Below, piece by piece: positions 8,059 through 18,064 of a stretch of DNA of 64,000 bases; positions within the stretch are counted from its first letter, which is position 1; each line of letters starts with the position of its first letter. The translations under genes and the position numbers were made by a program. This DNA comes from Candidatus Proximibacter danicus (GTDB lineage: Bacteria > Pseudomonadota > Gammaproteobacteria > Burkholderiales > Rhodocyclaceae). Under the pieces are notes generated by a model, which searched no databases, had not been told where the DNA came from, and was given only the letters and a program-made list of their open reading frames with translations. The DNA lies in assembly GCA_016710885.1 (NCBI GenBank), contig JADJUC010000002.1:248001-312000 (forward strand), written 5' to 3'.

Positions 8059-9708
8059 ATGAATCTACAGATCAAGCAGAGATTGTTCATCCTCGTCACC
8101 GCTGCTCTCGCTGCACTCATCGGCACCGGACTCTTCTCTTTCTCCCAAGCCAGCAAACTGAATGCTTCACTCACTGAGGCCATCGACCGCCACGCGGTCA
8201 CCGTTGCCGCCATAGATAGCGCACGCGGCGCTCAGGTCAGCTTCAAGACGCAAGTTCAGGAGTGGAAAAATATTCTGCTGAGAGGCAAGGATCCGGAAGC
8301 TTTCAAAAAGTACCTGAAGGGCTTCGAAAGCGAGAACCAGGCCGTCAAAGACCGTCTGGTACAACTCAAGGCCGCGGCTACAAAACTGGGCGTTGCTGAC
8401 CGCCTCAAGATTGATAGCGTCATCGCCACTTTTGAAAAGCTGGCGCCTGCCTATCTTGAGGCCCTCAAGCAATTCGACCGCGCCAGCGCCGACCCCAGTG
8501 GCACCGTCGACAAGGCCGTAAAAGGAATCGATCGCGAACCGACCAAGGCAATCGACGATCTGGTCACCGAAATCCAGAAAATATCGAAGGAATCCAACGA
8601 GGCGGAAGCCATAAACTCTGCCGAGGTGTTCAGCGCGGTGAAGTCCGGCCTCATGGCTTTTTCGATCGGCGCGGTTATCGTTCTCGTATTGCTCGCGTTC
8701 TACATCGTCGGCTCGATTACCCGCCCACTCGCCGCGCTCGAGTCGACCATGACGCACATTGCCAGCAACGGTGATCTGACCAAGCACGCCGACACCGCCC
8801 ATCAGGACGAAATCGGGCGCATGGCCAGCGCCTTCAACGTCATGATGGACCAACTGCAGAAAATCATTGGCGAAGTACGAGGCTCAAGCGATCAGGTAGC
8901 CGCGTCTGCCGACCAGCTTGCAGGCTCTTCGGCGCAACTGGCCGAAGTTTCGGAGCAGCAGTCCGGCGCTGTTGCCTCCAGCGCAGCTGCAATCGAGGAA
9001 CTGACAGTGGCCATTGCGTCCGTTTCCGAAACTGCGCGGGATGTGCACACGCAAGCAGTCGACAGTGTTTCGCGAACCACCGAAGGTTCCGAGAAGGTCT
9101 CCCATCTGGCCGGCGAAATTCAGCGGCTGCAGCAAAACATGGTGGACATCGCGCGCACCGTCGACGAGTTCGTCAAGAGCACACAGGCTATTACCGGCAT
9201 GACGCAGGAAGTACGCGACATTGCCGACCAGACCAATCTGCTGGCGCTCAATGCCGCCATTGAAGCCGCCCGTGCCGGCGAGGCCGGCCGCGGTTTTGCG
9301 GTGGTCGCCGATGAGGTACGCAAGCTGGCCGAAAAGTCCGGCAAATCCGCCAGCGAGATCGACTCGGTGACCCGTTCGATCATGTCGCAGTCCTCGGCGG
9401 TTCAGGATGCCATTACTGCCGGCGAACGTGCCATCGAAACCAGCATGACGCTGGCCACCGATGTCGAAGCCGTACTGCTGCACTCGCGCGACTCGGTCGA
9501 GCGCTCGACCCACGGTGTCACCGAAATCAGCGACTCGGTCTCGGAGCAGAAAGTGGCATCGACCGATATCGCGCAAAGCATGGAGCGCATCGCCAACATG
9601 GTCGAGGAAAACAACGCCGCAGCACGAAGCGTCAGCGATGCCACACGTGAACTGAAAACGCTGTCGGAGCGGCTGATCCTGTCCGTATCGGGATTCCGGC
9701 TGGCTTAG
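8059..9708 (+). CDS. Methyl-accepting chemotaxis protein
   Basis: 549 aa transmembrane chemoreceptor that controls CheA/CheW signalling. TM1 spans about residues 9-28, a helical periplasmic ligand domain about 30-193, TM2 about 196-216, HAMP about 217-270, then the signalling coiled coil. The highly conserved hairpin tip (DQTNLLALNAAIEAARAGEAGRGFAVV...) is at about 389-425. No C-terminal CheR-tethering pentapeptide is seen. It lies directly upstream of a periplasmic-binding lipoprotein and sensor kinase, so all may watch related signals; that link is inference from proximity. Confidence 0.95.
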   Translation: MNLQIKQRLFILVTAALAALIGTGLFSFSQASKLNASLTEAIDRHAVTVAAIDSARGAQVSFKTQVQEWKNILLRGKDPEAFKKYLKGFESENQAVKDRLVQLKAAATKLGVADRLKIDSVIATFEKLAPAYLEALKQFDRASADPSGTVDKAVKGIDREPTKAIDDLVTEIQKISKESNEAEAINSAEVFSAVKSGLMAFSIGAVIVLVLLAFYIVGSITRPLAALESTMTHIASNGDLTKHADTAHQDEIGRMASAFNVMMDQLQKIIGEVRGSSDQVAASADQLAGSSAQLAEVSEQQSGAVASSAAAIEELTVAIASVSETARDVHTQAVDSVSRTTEGSEKVSHLAGEIQRLQQNMVDIARTVDEFVKSTQAITGMTQEVRDIADQTNLLALNAAIEAARAGEAGRGFAVVADEVRKLAEKSGKSASEIDSVTRSIMSQSSAVQDAITAGERAIETSMTLATDVEAVLLHSRDSVERSTHGVTEISDSVSEQKVASTDIAQSMERIANMVEENNAAARSVSDATRELKTLSERLILSVSGFRLA

Positions 9709-9737
9709 GCAGCAAGCGGTTCGACAGAGGACAACTC

Positions 9738-10841
9738 ATGCGCGCCGGTTTTTGCCTTCTGCTGATGGGCAGTCTGCTGCTTGCCGCCTGCAGCCCACCG
9801 GAACCGATCCGGCTGGGTTTTATCGGCGGCCTGACCGGGCGCGTGGCCGATCTTGGCGAAGCTGGCCGAAACGGCTTTCAACTGGCCGTGGAGCAGGCCA
9901 ACGCAGCCGGCGGTATCGGTGGCCGCAAGATCGAAATCCTCGTCAAGGACGACACCCAGAACCCGGCACAGGCCAAGCGGGTCGCGGAAGAACTGGTGGC
10001 TGCCAAGGTGGCCGCCATCATCGGGCCGATGACCAGCGCCATGGCCGAACCGGTGCTGGCTGCCGCAACCGCGGGTGGCGTCACAGTGATCAGTCCGACG
10101 GTAACTACGGCTGCACTTACCGGCAAGGACGACCTCTTCCTGCGTGTCATTTCCGACACCAGCAATTATGCCGGGCTCAGTGCCAACTACCATTTCACCA
10201 AGAATGGCGTGCGCAGCATCGCGGTAGTGTTCGATGCCAGAAATCGTGCATATACCGCAGGCTGGCTAGCCGATTTCCGCAAAACTTTCACCGGTCTGGG
10301 CGGCACGATCGTGGCAGAAATTTCTTTTGAGTCCGGCGAAACAACGGACTACGCTGCGCTGCTCAGGCAGATGCTCGTAACAAAGCCCGATGCACTGCTG
10401 TTCATCTCCAGTGCTTTGGACACGGCGCGTTTTGCCCAGCAGGCAGCGCAGCTCAAGGCCACCCAGAAAATTATCGGGGTCGAATGGGCGGCAACCGAAC
10501 GTCTCATGGAACTTGGCGGCAAAGCCGTTGACGGTCTCTATCTCGCCCAGTTCTTCGACCGCGACGACAAGTTGCCGGACTTCCAGAACTTCCGTCAGGC
10601 CTACGCAAAGCGCTTTCAGCAGCCGCCCGGGTTTGCTTCCGTAGCGGCCTACGACGCCACACAGGCAACACTGCAAGCCATTGGCAAAAACAAGAATGGC
10701 GAATCACTGAAGCAGACGCTGCTGGAACGCGGGCCGTTTATCGGCGCACAGCAACCCATTCGTTTCGACCGCTATGGCGACGCTGAGCGTCGTGCGTATG
10801 TGACCACCGTTCGCGACGGCCGCTTCGTCGTCATCGAGTAG
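9738..10841 (+). CDS. Periplasmic binding lipoprotein (Leu/Ile/Val-type), copy 1
   Basis: 367 aa with a lipoprotein signal (LLAAC, Cys18). The mature protein has the type I periplasmic-binding fold of LivJ-like proteins: IRLGFIGGLTGRVADLGEAG near the start, then GPMTSAMAEPVLAAA and the hinge and ligand segments typical of the Peripla_BP_6 family. There are no ABC permease or ATPase genes nearby. It ends 16 bases before the PAS sensor kinase and has a same-length paralogue on the kinase's other side. I infer that it presents a ligand to the kinase (as TorT does to TorS) and does not feed a transporter. The ligand is unknown. Confidence 0.85.
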   Translation: MRAGFCLLLMGSLLLAACSPPEPIRLGFIGGLTGRVADLGEAGRNGFQLAVEQANAAGGIGGRKIEILVKDDTQNPAQAKRVAEELVAAKVAAIIGPMTSAMAEPVLAAATAGGVTVISPTVTTAALTGKDDLFLRVISDTSNYAGLSANYHFTKNGVRSIAVVFDARNRAYTAGWLADFRKTFTGLGGTIVAEISFESGETTDYAALLRQMLVTKPDALLFISSALDTARFAQQAAQLKATQKIIGVEWAATERLMELGGKAVDGLYLAQFFDRDDKLPDFQNFRQAYAKRFQQPPGFASVAAYDATQATLQAIGKNKNGESLKQTLLERGPFIGAQQPIRFDRYGDAERRAYVTTVRDGRFVVIE

Positions 10842-10857
10842 TCTCGGCCGTGTTTTC

Positions 10858-13558
10858 ATGATCACCTGGCGACTGCGCACCTCGCTGAGCTTGCTGCTGG
10901 TTGCCACGACGGCAGTCACCTTCCTGCTGATCGGCTCGCTGATCATTGCCGTACGCGCCCCCCAGATCAACGCTGAAACGATAAGCGCAGTTCAGGAGAG
11001 TGCCTCCAACAAGGCGCGCCTGCTCGAGTTTTATATGCGTGCAATCGAGGCTCAGTTGAAGCCGATTGCCGTGCTGGCCCAGCACGTGCCGCCAAAGGCG
11101 CTGAAGGGCACCCTTTCAGCACTGGTTGGCGTGGGCGAGCAGTTCCTGGCCGTCCATATTGTTGACGCACACGGGATCGTCCGGAGCAGCGCATTTCCAA
11201 ACAAAAGCGGTGAGAACAATGAGCGCACCATTGGCAGTGACATTTCTCGCACGCCACTGTTTCTTGGCTTGGCCGAACGAGACCGCCTGTGGAGCGACAA
11301 GCAATTGTCGGTATCCAGCGGCGAAGTCGTTATCGGTGTAGGCATTCGTCAGGGTGAATGGACAGTAATCGGCGAGGTAGCGCCGACCTTGTTGCGCGAG
11401 AGTATCGCCGCAATCACCGGATCGGATCAGGACACGCTGCTGGTGATTGACCAGCGCGGTGAATGGATCGCCGACAACCGCACAGGAATCGCCCCGCAGG
11501 AAAACCTTGGCGCCCGGCCATTGGTCAAGGTGGCGCTCGCCATGCAGAATGGTGGGCAGATGATCGACGACGGCGACCTCAGCCTCTTTGTCGGCAGTGC
11601 GCAGCCGCCGAACATCAACTGGACTTTTATTGTCACGCGGCCAGCGGGCCTGAACAACCCGGATATCCGCCGCACGGTCATGCTCGTCGGCGGTGGCTTT
11701 TTCAGCGCTTTGCTCATCGGTCTGCTGATCGCGCCCTGGTGGGCCAGAAGCATCTCGCGCCCGATGCAACGACTGATTTCGCGCACACACCTGCTGGCAG
11801 CCGGTTGCTACGATGACGAGGAGGCCGCCAGAAAGCGCAGTGACATCATCGAGATCAACGAACTCGACGACGATCTGCAGATTATGGTCGATGCCATCCG
11901 CGAGCGTGAACGCTCGCTTGCACGCAGCGAAGAGCGGCTGCGCGCCACCATCGAGAACTCGCCGATGATGGCCATCCAGTGGTACGACCGCGATGGTGTT
12001 TGCCGCTACTGGAACCCGACGTCAACAAACTGCTATGGCTATACCTCTGAAGAAACGGTCGGCCTGACAATCGTGGAGCGGGGCCAGACCAGGGAGAATC
12101 ATGAGGCGTTCGTCAACATCATCCGGCAGATCGAGCGCACGGGAAAACCCTTCCCACTGACGGAGTTCACCAGCCGCCACAAGGACGGCCATAGCATCGT
12201 TGTCCTCTGTTCCATATTTGCCATTCCTGACGCGCAGGGGGGCCAACAGTTCGTCTGTCTGGACATCGACATCAGCGAACGCAAGCGCGCCGAGCGCTCC
12301 CTGATCGCCAGTCAGCAGGAGCTGGAAAGCATATTCAACGCTTCACCGGTGGCCATGTCGGTATCGGACATCACGCGCGGTACCCGCATCATCAATGTCA
12401 ATGAAGCCTGGGTACGACAGTTCGGCCACTCGCGCGAAGCCGCTTTCGGCAAGACCGGCGCCGAAATCGGCCTCTACGTCAATCCATCCGACCGGCAGGC
12501 ATTTGTAGACCGTTTCCAGCAAGGGGCTGGCATCTACGACGACATGGAACTGTGGCTCAAGCGAGCCGATGGATCGCCTTTGCTCTGCCGCGTCTCCTCA
12601 CGCGTCATTGCGGTTTCCGGGCAGCAACTGATGCTCATGGTTTCCGATGACATCACGGAAGAACGACGCATGCAAAACGAACTGGAGAATGTCAATGCAG
12701 AACTGGAAGCGCGTGTCAGCCAGCGAACCGCCGCGCTAAGCGCGGCCAATAACGAACTGGCCGATGCCGTTCAGCACCTCAAGCAAACGCAAGGCGAACT
12801 GGTTCGCTCGGAAAAACTGGCGGCCCTTGGCCGGCTGGTCGCGGGCATTGCCCACGAGCTGAATACGCCAATCGGCAACGGCCTGATGGCTGTTTCAACG
12901 CTCGAAGCCCACCAGCAGGACTTCAAGCAATTGATGGCCGCGGGCCTGAAACGCTCGACGCTGGAAGGGTTTGTCGAGAACGTTGGCCTTAGCACTGAAA
13001 TTGCAATGCGCAACCTCAATCGGGCGGCAGAACTGGTCACCAGCTTCAAGCAGGTCGCGGCAGACCAAACCAGCTCGCAACGGCGCAACTTCAACTTAAA
13101 GCAGGTAATCGAAGAAATTCTCATCACCATGCGGCCAACGCTGTCGCGCAGTACCCACAGGGTTGAAACCTTCCTCATCGACAACCTGGTGCTGGACAGC
13201 TACCCGGGGCCGCTGGGGCAAGTCATCGGCAACCTGATCGACAACGCTATTCGTCATGGTTTTGAAGCCCGGGAAGGCGGTCTGATCACCATCGAAGTCG
13301 GCCGTTCAGAGGACGGGGAAGTGGTCCTCAAGGTCGCTGACGACGGGATCGGTATCCCGGCCGATCATCTTCCGCGCATTTTTGACCCGTTCTTTACGAC
13401 CAAGCTGGGCCAGGGGCTCCGGCTTGGGACTGAACATCGTGCACAACATCGTTACCGGCCCCCTTGGTGGCAGTATTGCAGCGGCTAGCACCGTTGGGAA
13501 AGACACGATTTTTACGATTCTTCTGCCCATCAAGGCGCCCGTTCAGATGACGCAATGA
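10858..13558 (+). CDS. PAS-domain sensor histidine kinase (frameshifted near C-terminus)
   Basis: Membrane sensor kinase of about 900 aa. TM1 is near residues 9-32, a dCache-like periplasmic domain spans about 35-280, TM2 about 283-305, then HAMP, two PAS domains (about 355-475 and 485-600), a coiled coil, HisKA with the phospho-accepting His666 (AGIAHELNTP), and HATPase_c with NLIDNAIRHG, DDGIGIP and FDPFFTTK. In the listed sequence the frame ends at 13488, but restoring two G to the GGGG run at 13413-13416 recreates the G2 box (QGGSGLGL) and carries the frame to the TGA at 13556-13558. No response regulator is adjacent. Confidence 0.9.
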
Positions 13559-13738
13559 TGGCGCCGCCACGCCGCGTCAAAAAACCGGGGGCATTCACCC
13601 ACGGAGATCACCAAGCTCGGTGAGCGCATCGCCGGCTTTCTGGCGCACTCGCAGTGCAAGCACACGGAGGGCTTGTTATAGTGGCGCCTCAAACACCTGC
13701 GGCACTTCGCCGCAAGGCATCAAACTGAGGAATGACTC
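13559..13738 (+). other. Intergenic gap, no gene recognised
   Basis: 180 bases between the kinase and the second binding protein. They contain a short open stretch (GAG at about 13602 to TAG at 13679-13681, reading EITKLGERIAGFLAHSQCK) with no start codon that could be the tail of a decayed gene. I see no clear terminator or promoter. Confidence 0.3.
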
Positions 13739-14842
13739 TTGCGCCACGCTTTTCTGCTCCCACTGATCGCCTCGCTTTCACTCACCGCCTGCGGCCCTTC
13801 CGAACCCATTCGCATCGGCTTTGTCGGCGGCCTCACGGGGCGCGTTGCCGATCTCGGCATTGCCGGTCGCAACGGTTTTCAGCTGGCAGTCGAACAGATG
13901 AATTCCGCCGGAGGCGTGCAGGGGCGTCAGATCGAACTCATCATCAAGGACGACGGCCAGGACCCGGCGCAAGCCAGAAAAGTGACCGAGGAGCTGGTGG
14001 CCGCCAAGGTGGTCGCGATCATCGGGCCGATGACCAGCGCCATGGCCGAACCGGTGCTGGCGGCGGCCACGGCAGGGGGCATCGCAGTCATCAGCCCGAC
14101 CGCAACGACAACCGCACTGACCGGCAAGGACGATCTTTTCCTGCGCGTCACCTCGGACACCGCCAGCTACGCCGACCTCAGCGCCCGCTACCATTTCAAC
14201 AAGAACGGCGTTCGCCGCGTCGCGGCTGTCTTCGACACGCGCAACCGGGCTTACACCGAAAGCTGGCTGAACGATTTCCGCAAGACTTTCACCGCGCTTG
14301 GCGGAACACTCAGCGCTGAAATCGGCTTCGAATCCGGCGACGAAACCAAGCATGCGGCACTGGTCGCGCAACTGCTGGCGAGCGCGCCGGATGCGCTGCT
14401 GTTCATTTCCGGGGCGGTCGATACCGCCCGCTTTGCCCAACAGGCGCGCGAGGCAGATGCCGGGCGCAAACTGATCAGCGTCGAATGGTCCGGTACCGAG
14501 GAATTGATCGGGCTGGGGGGGAAAGCCGTTGAAGGCCTGTACCTCGCCCAGTATTTCGACCGCAACGACCGCACAGCGGAATACCAGGGGTTCCGCCGGG
14601 CGTATGAAGGCCGTTTTCAGCAAGCGCCCGGATTTGCTTCCGTTGCCGCCTTCGATGCGACCCGCGCCGCCCTTGAAGCCATTGGTCGCGCCAAGCGCAG
14701 CACCCCGGTCAAGGAAGCCCTGCTCGAACGCGGCCCCTTCACCGGTGCCCAGCAGGCCGTGCGCTTCAACCGCTTCGGCGATGCCGAACGCCAGGCCTTC
14801 GTCACCACCATCCGCGACGGTGCCTTTGTCGTCGCCGACTAG
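13739..14842 (+). CDS. Periplasmic binding lipoprotein (Leu/Ile/Val-type), copy 2
   Basis: 367 aa, a close paralogue of the protein at 9738 with the same length and no obvious indels (same GGLTGRVADLG, GPMTSAMAEPVLAAATAGG and GKDDLFLRV segments). The lipobox is LTAC with Cys18. The start is a TTG at 13739; the nearby ATG at 13732 is in another frame. It was probably made by duplication around the kinase gene, after which the copies drifted, notably in the second half where the ligand-cleft residues of such proteins lie. Different ligands for one kinase are therefore possible. Confidence 0.8.
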   Translation: MRHAFLLPLIASLSLTACGPSEPIRIGFVGGLTGRVADLGIAGRNGFQLAVEQMNSAGGVQGRQIELIIKDDGQDPAQARKVTEELVAAKVVAIIGPMTSAMAEPVLAAATAGGIAVISPTATTTALTGKDDLFLRVTSDTASYADLSARYHFNKNGVRRVAAVFDTRNRAYTESWLNDFRKTFTALGGTLSAEIGFESGDETKHAALVAQLLASAPDALLFISGAVDTARFAQQAREADAGRKLISVEWSGTEELIGLGGKAVEGLYLAQYFDRNDRTAEYQGFRRAYEGRFQQAPGFASVAAFDATRAALEAIGRAKRSTPVKEALLERGPFTGAQQAVRFNRFGDAERQAFVTTIRDGAFVVAD

Positions 14843-14848
14843 CCGCAC

Positions 14849-15241
14849 TTGCCCGCCAACCCACCCCCCGCCCTGCATCCGCACGCTCCCCCGCCAGGAA
14901 CGCCGCTTTGCGGGCTCGCTGAAATTCCCGAGGGTGGTGGGCATGTGGTCGCCATCGGCCCGGAAGACTCCCCTTTTCGCCTGATCCTCCTGCGCAGCGG
15001 CGACCGGGTCATCGCCTGGCACAACTGCTGCCCGCATTTTGGCCAGCCACTGGCCTTGAAGGACGAGTGGCTGATTCTCAAACCGCACACCTCGCTCAGT
15101 TGCAACGTGCACTACGCACGCTTTCGCTGGGCCGATGGCGTTTGCGAATTTGGCGACTGCGAAGGCGAGCGGCTGACGGCCGTGCCGGTGGCGATTCACG
15201 GCGAACAAGTGGTCATGGGCAGCACAGACAGCACCCCGTAG
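14849..15241 (+). CDS. Rieske [2Fe-2S] domain protein
   Basis: 130 aa soluble Rieske-fold protein. The cluster ligands are visible as C-P-H (NCCPHFGQPLAL, near residue 60) and C-x2-H (SCNVHYARF, near 85). A single-domain Rieske without a membrane anchor suggests a ferredoxin-like electron carrier of the kind found with oxygenases or as a NirD-like small subunit; no partner enzyme is adjacent. The start is a TTG six bases after the upstream stop. The first 15 residues are Pro/Ala-rich and may not be translated as shown. Confidence 0.75.
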   Translation: MPANPPPALHPHAPPPGTPLCGLAEIPEGGGHVVAIGPEDSPFRLILLRSGDRVIAWHNCCPHFGQPLALKDEWLILKPHTSLSCNVHYARFRWADGVCEFGDCEGERLTAVPVAIHGEQVVMGSTDSTP

Positions 15242-15320
15242 AAAGACTGCGCCCCTCAAATTCTCGCCATGCAGACACCAACAGGCCAGAATCGTGCAAA
15301 CTCCGCCACATTGAAAAAGC

Positions 15321-15347
15321 TCAACCCCTGACCAATACAGGGGTTGA
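15321..15347. repeat. Perfect 10-bp stem-loop, intergenic
   Basis: TCAACCCCTG, a 7-base loop (ACCAATA), then CAGGGGTTGA. Near-repeats AAACTCCGCCA (about 15298) and AAATTCCGCCA (about 15361) flank it in direct orientation. There is no T-run, so an intrinsic terminator is unlikely; it may be a regulatory stem or the remnant of a small mobile repeat. Confidence 0.45.
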
Positions 15348-15389
15348 TCTCAAACATTGTAAATTCCGCCATTTTTAGTGGATTCACCG

Positions 15390-16769
15390 ATGCCAACCTT
15401 CTCAACCGCCCCCGCGCCAGCCAGCACGCCTTCATCCCCGACGACACCCACCGTTGCCGTCATCGGCGGCGGCCCCGCCGGGTTGATGGCGGCTGAAACG
15501 CTAAGTCTTGGCGGCATGCAGGTCGATGTTTACGACGCCATGCCTTCGCTGGGCCGCAAGTTCCTGCTGGCCGGCATCGGCGGCCTGAACATCACCCACA
15601 GCGAAGCCTACGCAGCTTTCTGCACGCGCTATGGCGAGCACCAGCGGCACTTGCAAGCCATGCTCGACCAGTTACCGCCGGACGCCTTGCGCGATTGGAT
15701 ACACGCGCTGGGTATCGAAACTTTCGTCGGCAGCTCGGGCCGGGTCTTTCCCATCGAGAAAAAGGCGGCACCGCTGCTGCGCGCCTGGCTGCATCGCCTG
15801 CGCAGCGCAGGAGTACGCTTGCATGCGCGGCACCGCTGGCAGGGCTGGAATGCCGACGGCAGCTTGCGCTTGGCCACGCCGGGCGGCGAAATTGCGATCC
15901 AGCCGCAGGCAACGGTGCTGGCACTTGGCGGCGCCAGCTGGCCGCAACTTGGATCGGACGGCGCCTGGCTGCCGTGGTTAAAGGAAAAAGGCGTGAACAT
16001 CGCGCCCTTGCAGAGCGCCAATTGCGGTTTCGAGGTGGCCTGGAGTGCGCACCTGCGCGAAAAATTCGCCGGCACGCCGCTCAAGTCGGTGGCGCTGAGT
16101 TTCACCGACGCACAGGGGCGTACCGAGCAGCGGCAAGGCGAGCTGCTGATCAGCGCACACGGGGTCGAAGGCAGCCTGATCTACGCTTTTTCACGGCCGC
16201 TGCGCGAGCAGTTGAATGCCCAGGGCAGCGCCACCTTCACGCTCGATCTGGCACCGGGTCGCGATGCCGAAAGAGTGCTGGCCGAAGTCAGCCACCCGCG
16301 CGGGTCGCGCTCGATGTCCAGCCACCTGCAGAGCCGCGTCGGCATCACCGGCATCAAGGCGGCCTTGTTGCACGAAGTGTTGAGCAAGGAGCAGTTTGCT
16401 GACCCGGCGACGCTGGCAGCAACGATCAAGGCGCTGCCGATCACCGTGCACGCCACGCGACCGCTGGCCGAGGCAATCAGCACCGCCGGTGGCATCCGTT
16501 TTGACAGCCTCGACCCGAACCTCATGCTTACCGACCTGCCCGGCGTTTTCGTTGCCGGCGAAATGCTCGACTGGGAAGCCCCGACCGGCGGCTACCTGCT
16601 CACCGCCTGCTTCGCCAGCGGGTGCGCCGCAGGCCGCGGCGCACTCAACTGGCTGCGTACCCAGCCAGCGCGAAGCGGGGCCAAGGGCGGGGCGGAATTT
16701 TTTTCCGCAGAGAAAAAAAAAAAAAAAAAATTTTTTAAAGCCTGTTCACAAGGAATTGAAGGTTTTTGA
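15390..16769 (+). CDS. BaiN/RdsA-type FAD-dependent oxidoreductase (3' end unreliable)
   Basis: Flavoprotein of the BaiN/HI0933 group (TIGR03862-like). The dinucleotide-binding motif VAVIGGGPAGLMAAE is near the N-terminus; then come GRKFLLAGIGGLNITHSE, the family TFVGSSGRVFPIEKKAAPLL segment, and the C-terminal FVAGEMLDWEAPTGGYLLTACFASG motif that closes the FAD site. The real protein should end shortly after LNWLRTQPARS (about 16670). The rest of the frame runs through a poly-A/T artefact and is not trustworthy. I chose the ATG at 15390 over the GTG at 15378. Substrate unknown; members reduce double bonds of cyclic substrates. Confidence 0.85.
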   Translation: MPTFSTAPAPASTPSSPTTPTVAVIGGGPAGLMAAETLSLGGMQVDVYDAMPSLGRKFLLAGIGGLNITHSEAYAAFCTRYGEHQRHLQAMLDQLPPDALRDWIHALGIETFVGSSGRVFPIEKKAAPLLRAWLHRLRSAGVRLHARHRWQGWNADGSLRLATPGGEIAIQPQATVLALGGASWPQLGSDGAWLPWLKEKGVNIAPLQSANCGFEVAWSAHLREKFAGTPLKSVALSFTDAQGRTEQRQGELLISAHGVEGSLIYAFSRPLREQLNAQGSATFTLDLAPGRDAERVLAEVSHPRGSRSMSSHLQSRVGITGIKAALLHEVLSKEQFADPATLAATIKALPITVHATRPLAEAISTAGGIRFDSLDPNLMLTDLPGVFVAGEMLDWEAPTGGYLLTACFASGCAAGRGALNWLRTQPARSGAKGGAEFFSAEKKKKKKFFKACSQGIEGF

Positions 16770-16882
16770 TACGAATTGGACGATGCTTAATTCCCAATTG
16801 GACGATTATTTTTACCGTCTGAATTCGAGCCCTGTCGGTGAGCACCAAACAAGCGCCTGCGGTGCCTACCGGCTGCGACAGA
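16690..16882. other. Suspect low-complexity join and gene-poor spacer
   Basis: Contains a run of 18 A flanked by T runs (about 16695-16736), then about 140 bases with no gene. The run lies at the 3' end of the flavoprotein gene and falsifies its C-terminus. It is probably gap-filling noise; the fragment CCGCAGAG in it resembles arms of the hairpin repeats seen elsewhere. Confidence 0.5.
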
Positions 16883-17734
16883 TTATCCCTGCGGGTCCGG
16901 CACGAAACCGCCGGGGAAGGGATTGGGGCGGGTGTTGTTGCGCGCATTGTTACGCGGGTCAGGAATGATGCCGCGCGCCATCAGGTTGGCACGGCTGTCG
17001 TAGTAGATCGTGATCAGCTCGGCCGGGGCGCTGCTGGCGCGGCGGAAGCTGGTGTACTCGGTCGGGGCGTTCAGCCGCTCGCCATGCCCAGTGCCCAGCT
17101 TTTTCTCGGCACGTACCGACGACTCCGCAAGCCCGGACTTCATTCGGCCTTCAGCCGCAGGTGCAGCGGCCGGAGCGGGCGCGTTGACCGAAGATGCCGC
17201 ATCGCGGCTTTCGCCAATTCCTTTTGCTTGCGGCACCGGCAAGGCGAGCGGCGGCGGCACCAGTTCCTGGAACACGGCAACACCGATGACCCCGGTGTTT
17301 TCCGGGCGCCCGGTGCGTCCGGCATAACTATCGGCAACGCTGGTGAAATAGAAGGCCGCCACCTCGTCCATGCTCTTGCGCCAGCCGGCAATGTCCGCCG
17401 ACTGACCGGGTGCCAGCACGTAGCCCGACTGCGGTGCCGCAGCCGTTTCGCCGCTGACCACATTGACGCCATCGACCGAAAGCACACTGAGCAGACGCCC
17501 TCCGGAACGGTTGGCCACCTGCACCGCGTAACGATTGCCCGGCGTGCCGACAACATACAGCTGGCCACGGTGACGCCAGGTTTGCAGCATCTGGCCAGTG
17601 CTGCGGTCGACGACTTTCACATCCATCAGCGTACCGGCAGGAGCGCTGGCAAAAACACCGGTGGAAGCACAGCCAGCCAGCAGCAGAAGGCCGGCAATAA
17701 ACGATTTTGAAGACTGAGCGACTTTCATGATCAT
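16883..17734 (-). CDS. Secreted lipoprotein, unknown function (DUF4384-like possible)
   Basis: 283 aa. Lipoprotein-type signal (LLLLAGCAS). The mature N-terminal half is beta-rich (LMDVKVVDRSTGQMLQTWRHRGQLYVVGTPGNRYAVQVAN), recalling domains that describe 'legendary' cell-surface or kinase-associated modules; the middle is Ala/Pro-rich and the C-terminus Asn/Pro/Arg-rich (NNARNNTRPNPFPGG). It precedes, on the same strand side, an ECF sigma factor cluster and may be its target or an accessory part. The domain guess is weak. Confidence 0.55.
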   Translation of the reverse strand: MIMKVAQSSKSFIAGLLLLAGCASTGVFASAPAGTLMDVKVVDRSTGQMLQTWRHRGQLYVVGTPGNRYAVQVANRSGGRLLSVLSVDGVNVVSGETAAAPQSGYVLAPGQSADIAGWRKSMDEVAAFYFTSVADSYAGRTGRPENTGVIGVAVFQELVPPPLALPVPQAKGIGESRDAASSVNAPAPAAAPAAEGRMKSGLAESSVRAEKKLGTGHGERLNAPTEYTSFRRASSAPAELITIYYDSRANLMARGIIPDPRNNARNNTRPNPFPGGFVPDPQG

Positions 17735-17848
17735 CTCCTTGGGTTGAGGTGATCATGTAAACGTCGGGGTTGGGGAAACGGGGTTAAGCGCCCTGCAAAA
17801 TTATTGCCGGGGCTCGAAGACTTTGAAGACTGCGAAGACTTTGAATAC

Positions 17849-18064
17849 TCAGGCCAGCGGGCGCTTGAAGATCCAGTTGCGGTTGGTGGCAGCGTCCGGG
17901 GCCTGAATCAGTTCCCAACCGGCAGCACCCAGCTTGTTCAGTTCTGTAATGACGACATCGGTGTAGGCATTGAGGCGTTCGCGCTCCCTGCCGCCGAATG
18001 GACGAGCGGCGTTCTCAGCCGTTTCATGGAAATCGCTGCGGATGATGTATTCATAGCCTTGCAT
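17849..18064 (-). CDS. Small DUF4177-like protein
   Basis: 71 aa cytoplasmic protein. The ending LNKLGAAGWELIQAPDAATNRNWIFKRPLA follows the DUF4177 pattern (leucine-rich helix, G-x-x-GWELV, strand ending in a KRP). Such proteins occur widely and have no known role. It stands alone between the lipoprotein and the anti-sigma-like gene on the same strand. Confidence 0.65.
   Translation of the reverse strand: MQGYEYIIRSDFHETAENAARPFGGRERERLNAYTDVVITELNKLGAAGWELIQAPDAATNRNWIFKRPLA

Noticed and set aside
15974..15981. Another GTGGTTAA
   Set aside because: It lies inside the flavoprotein coding sequence with no hairpin arms; treated as chance.
16711..16728. Poly-A run as a poly-lysine protein tail
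   Set aside because: The lysines come from an 18-base A run in a noisy stretch and are not part of the protein family.
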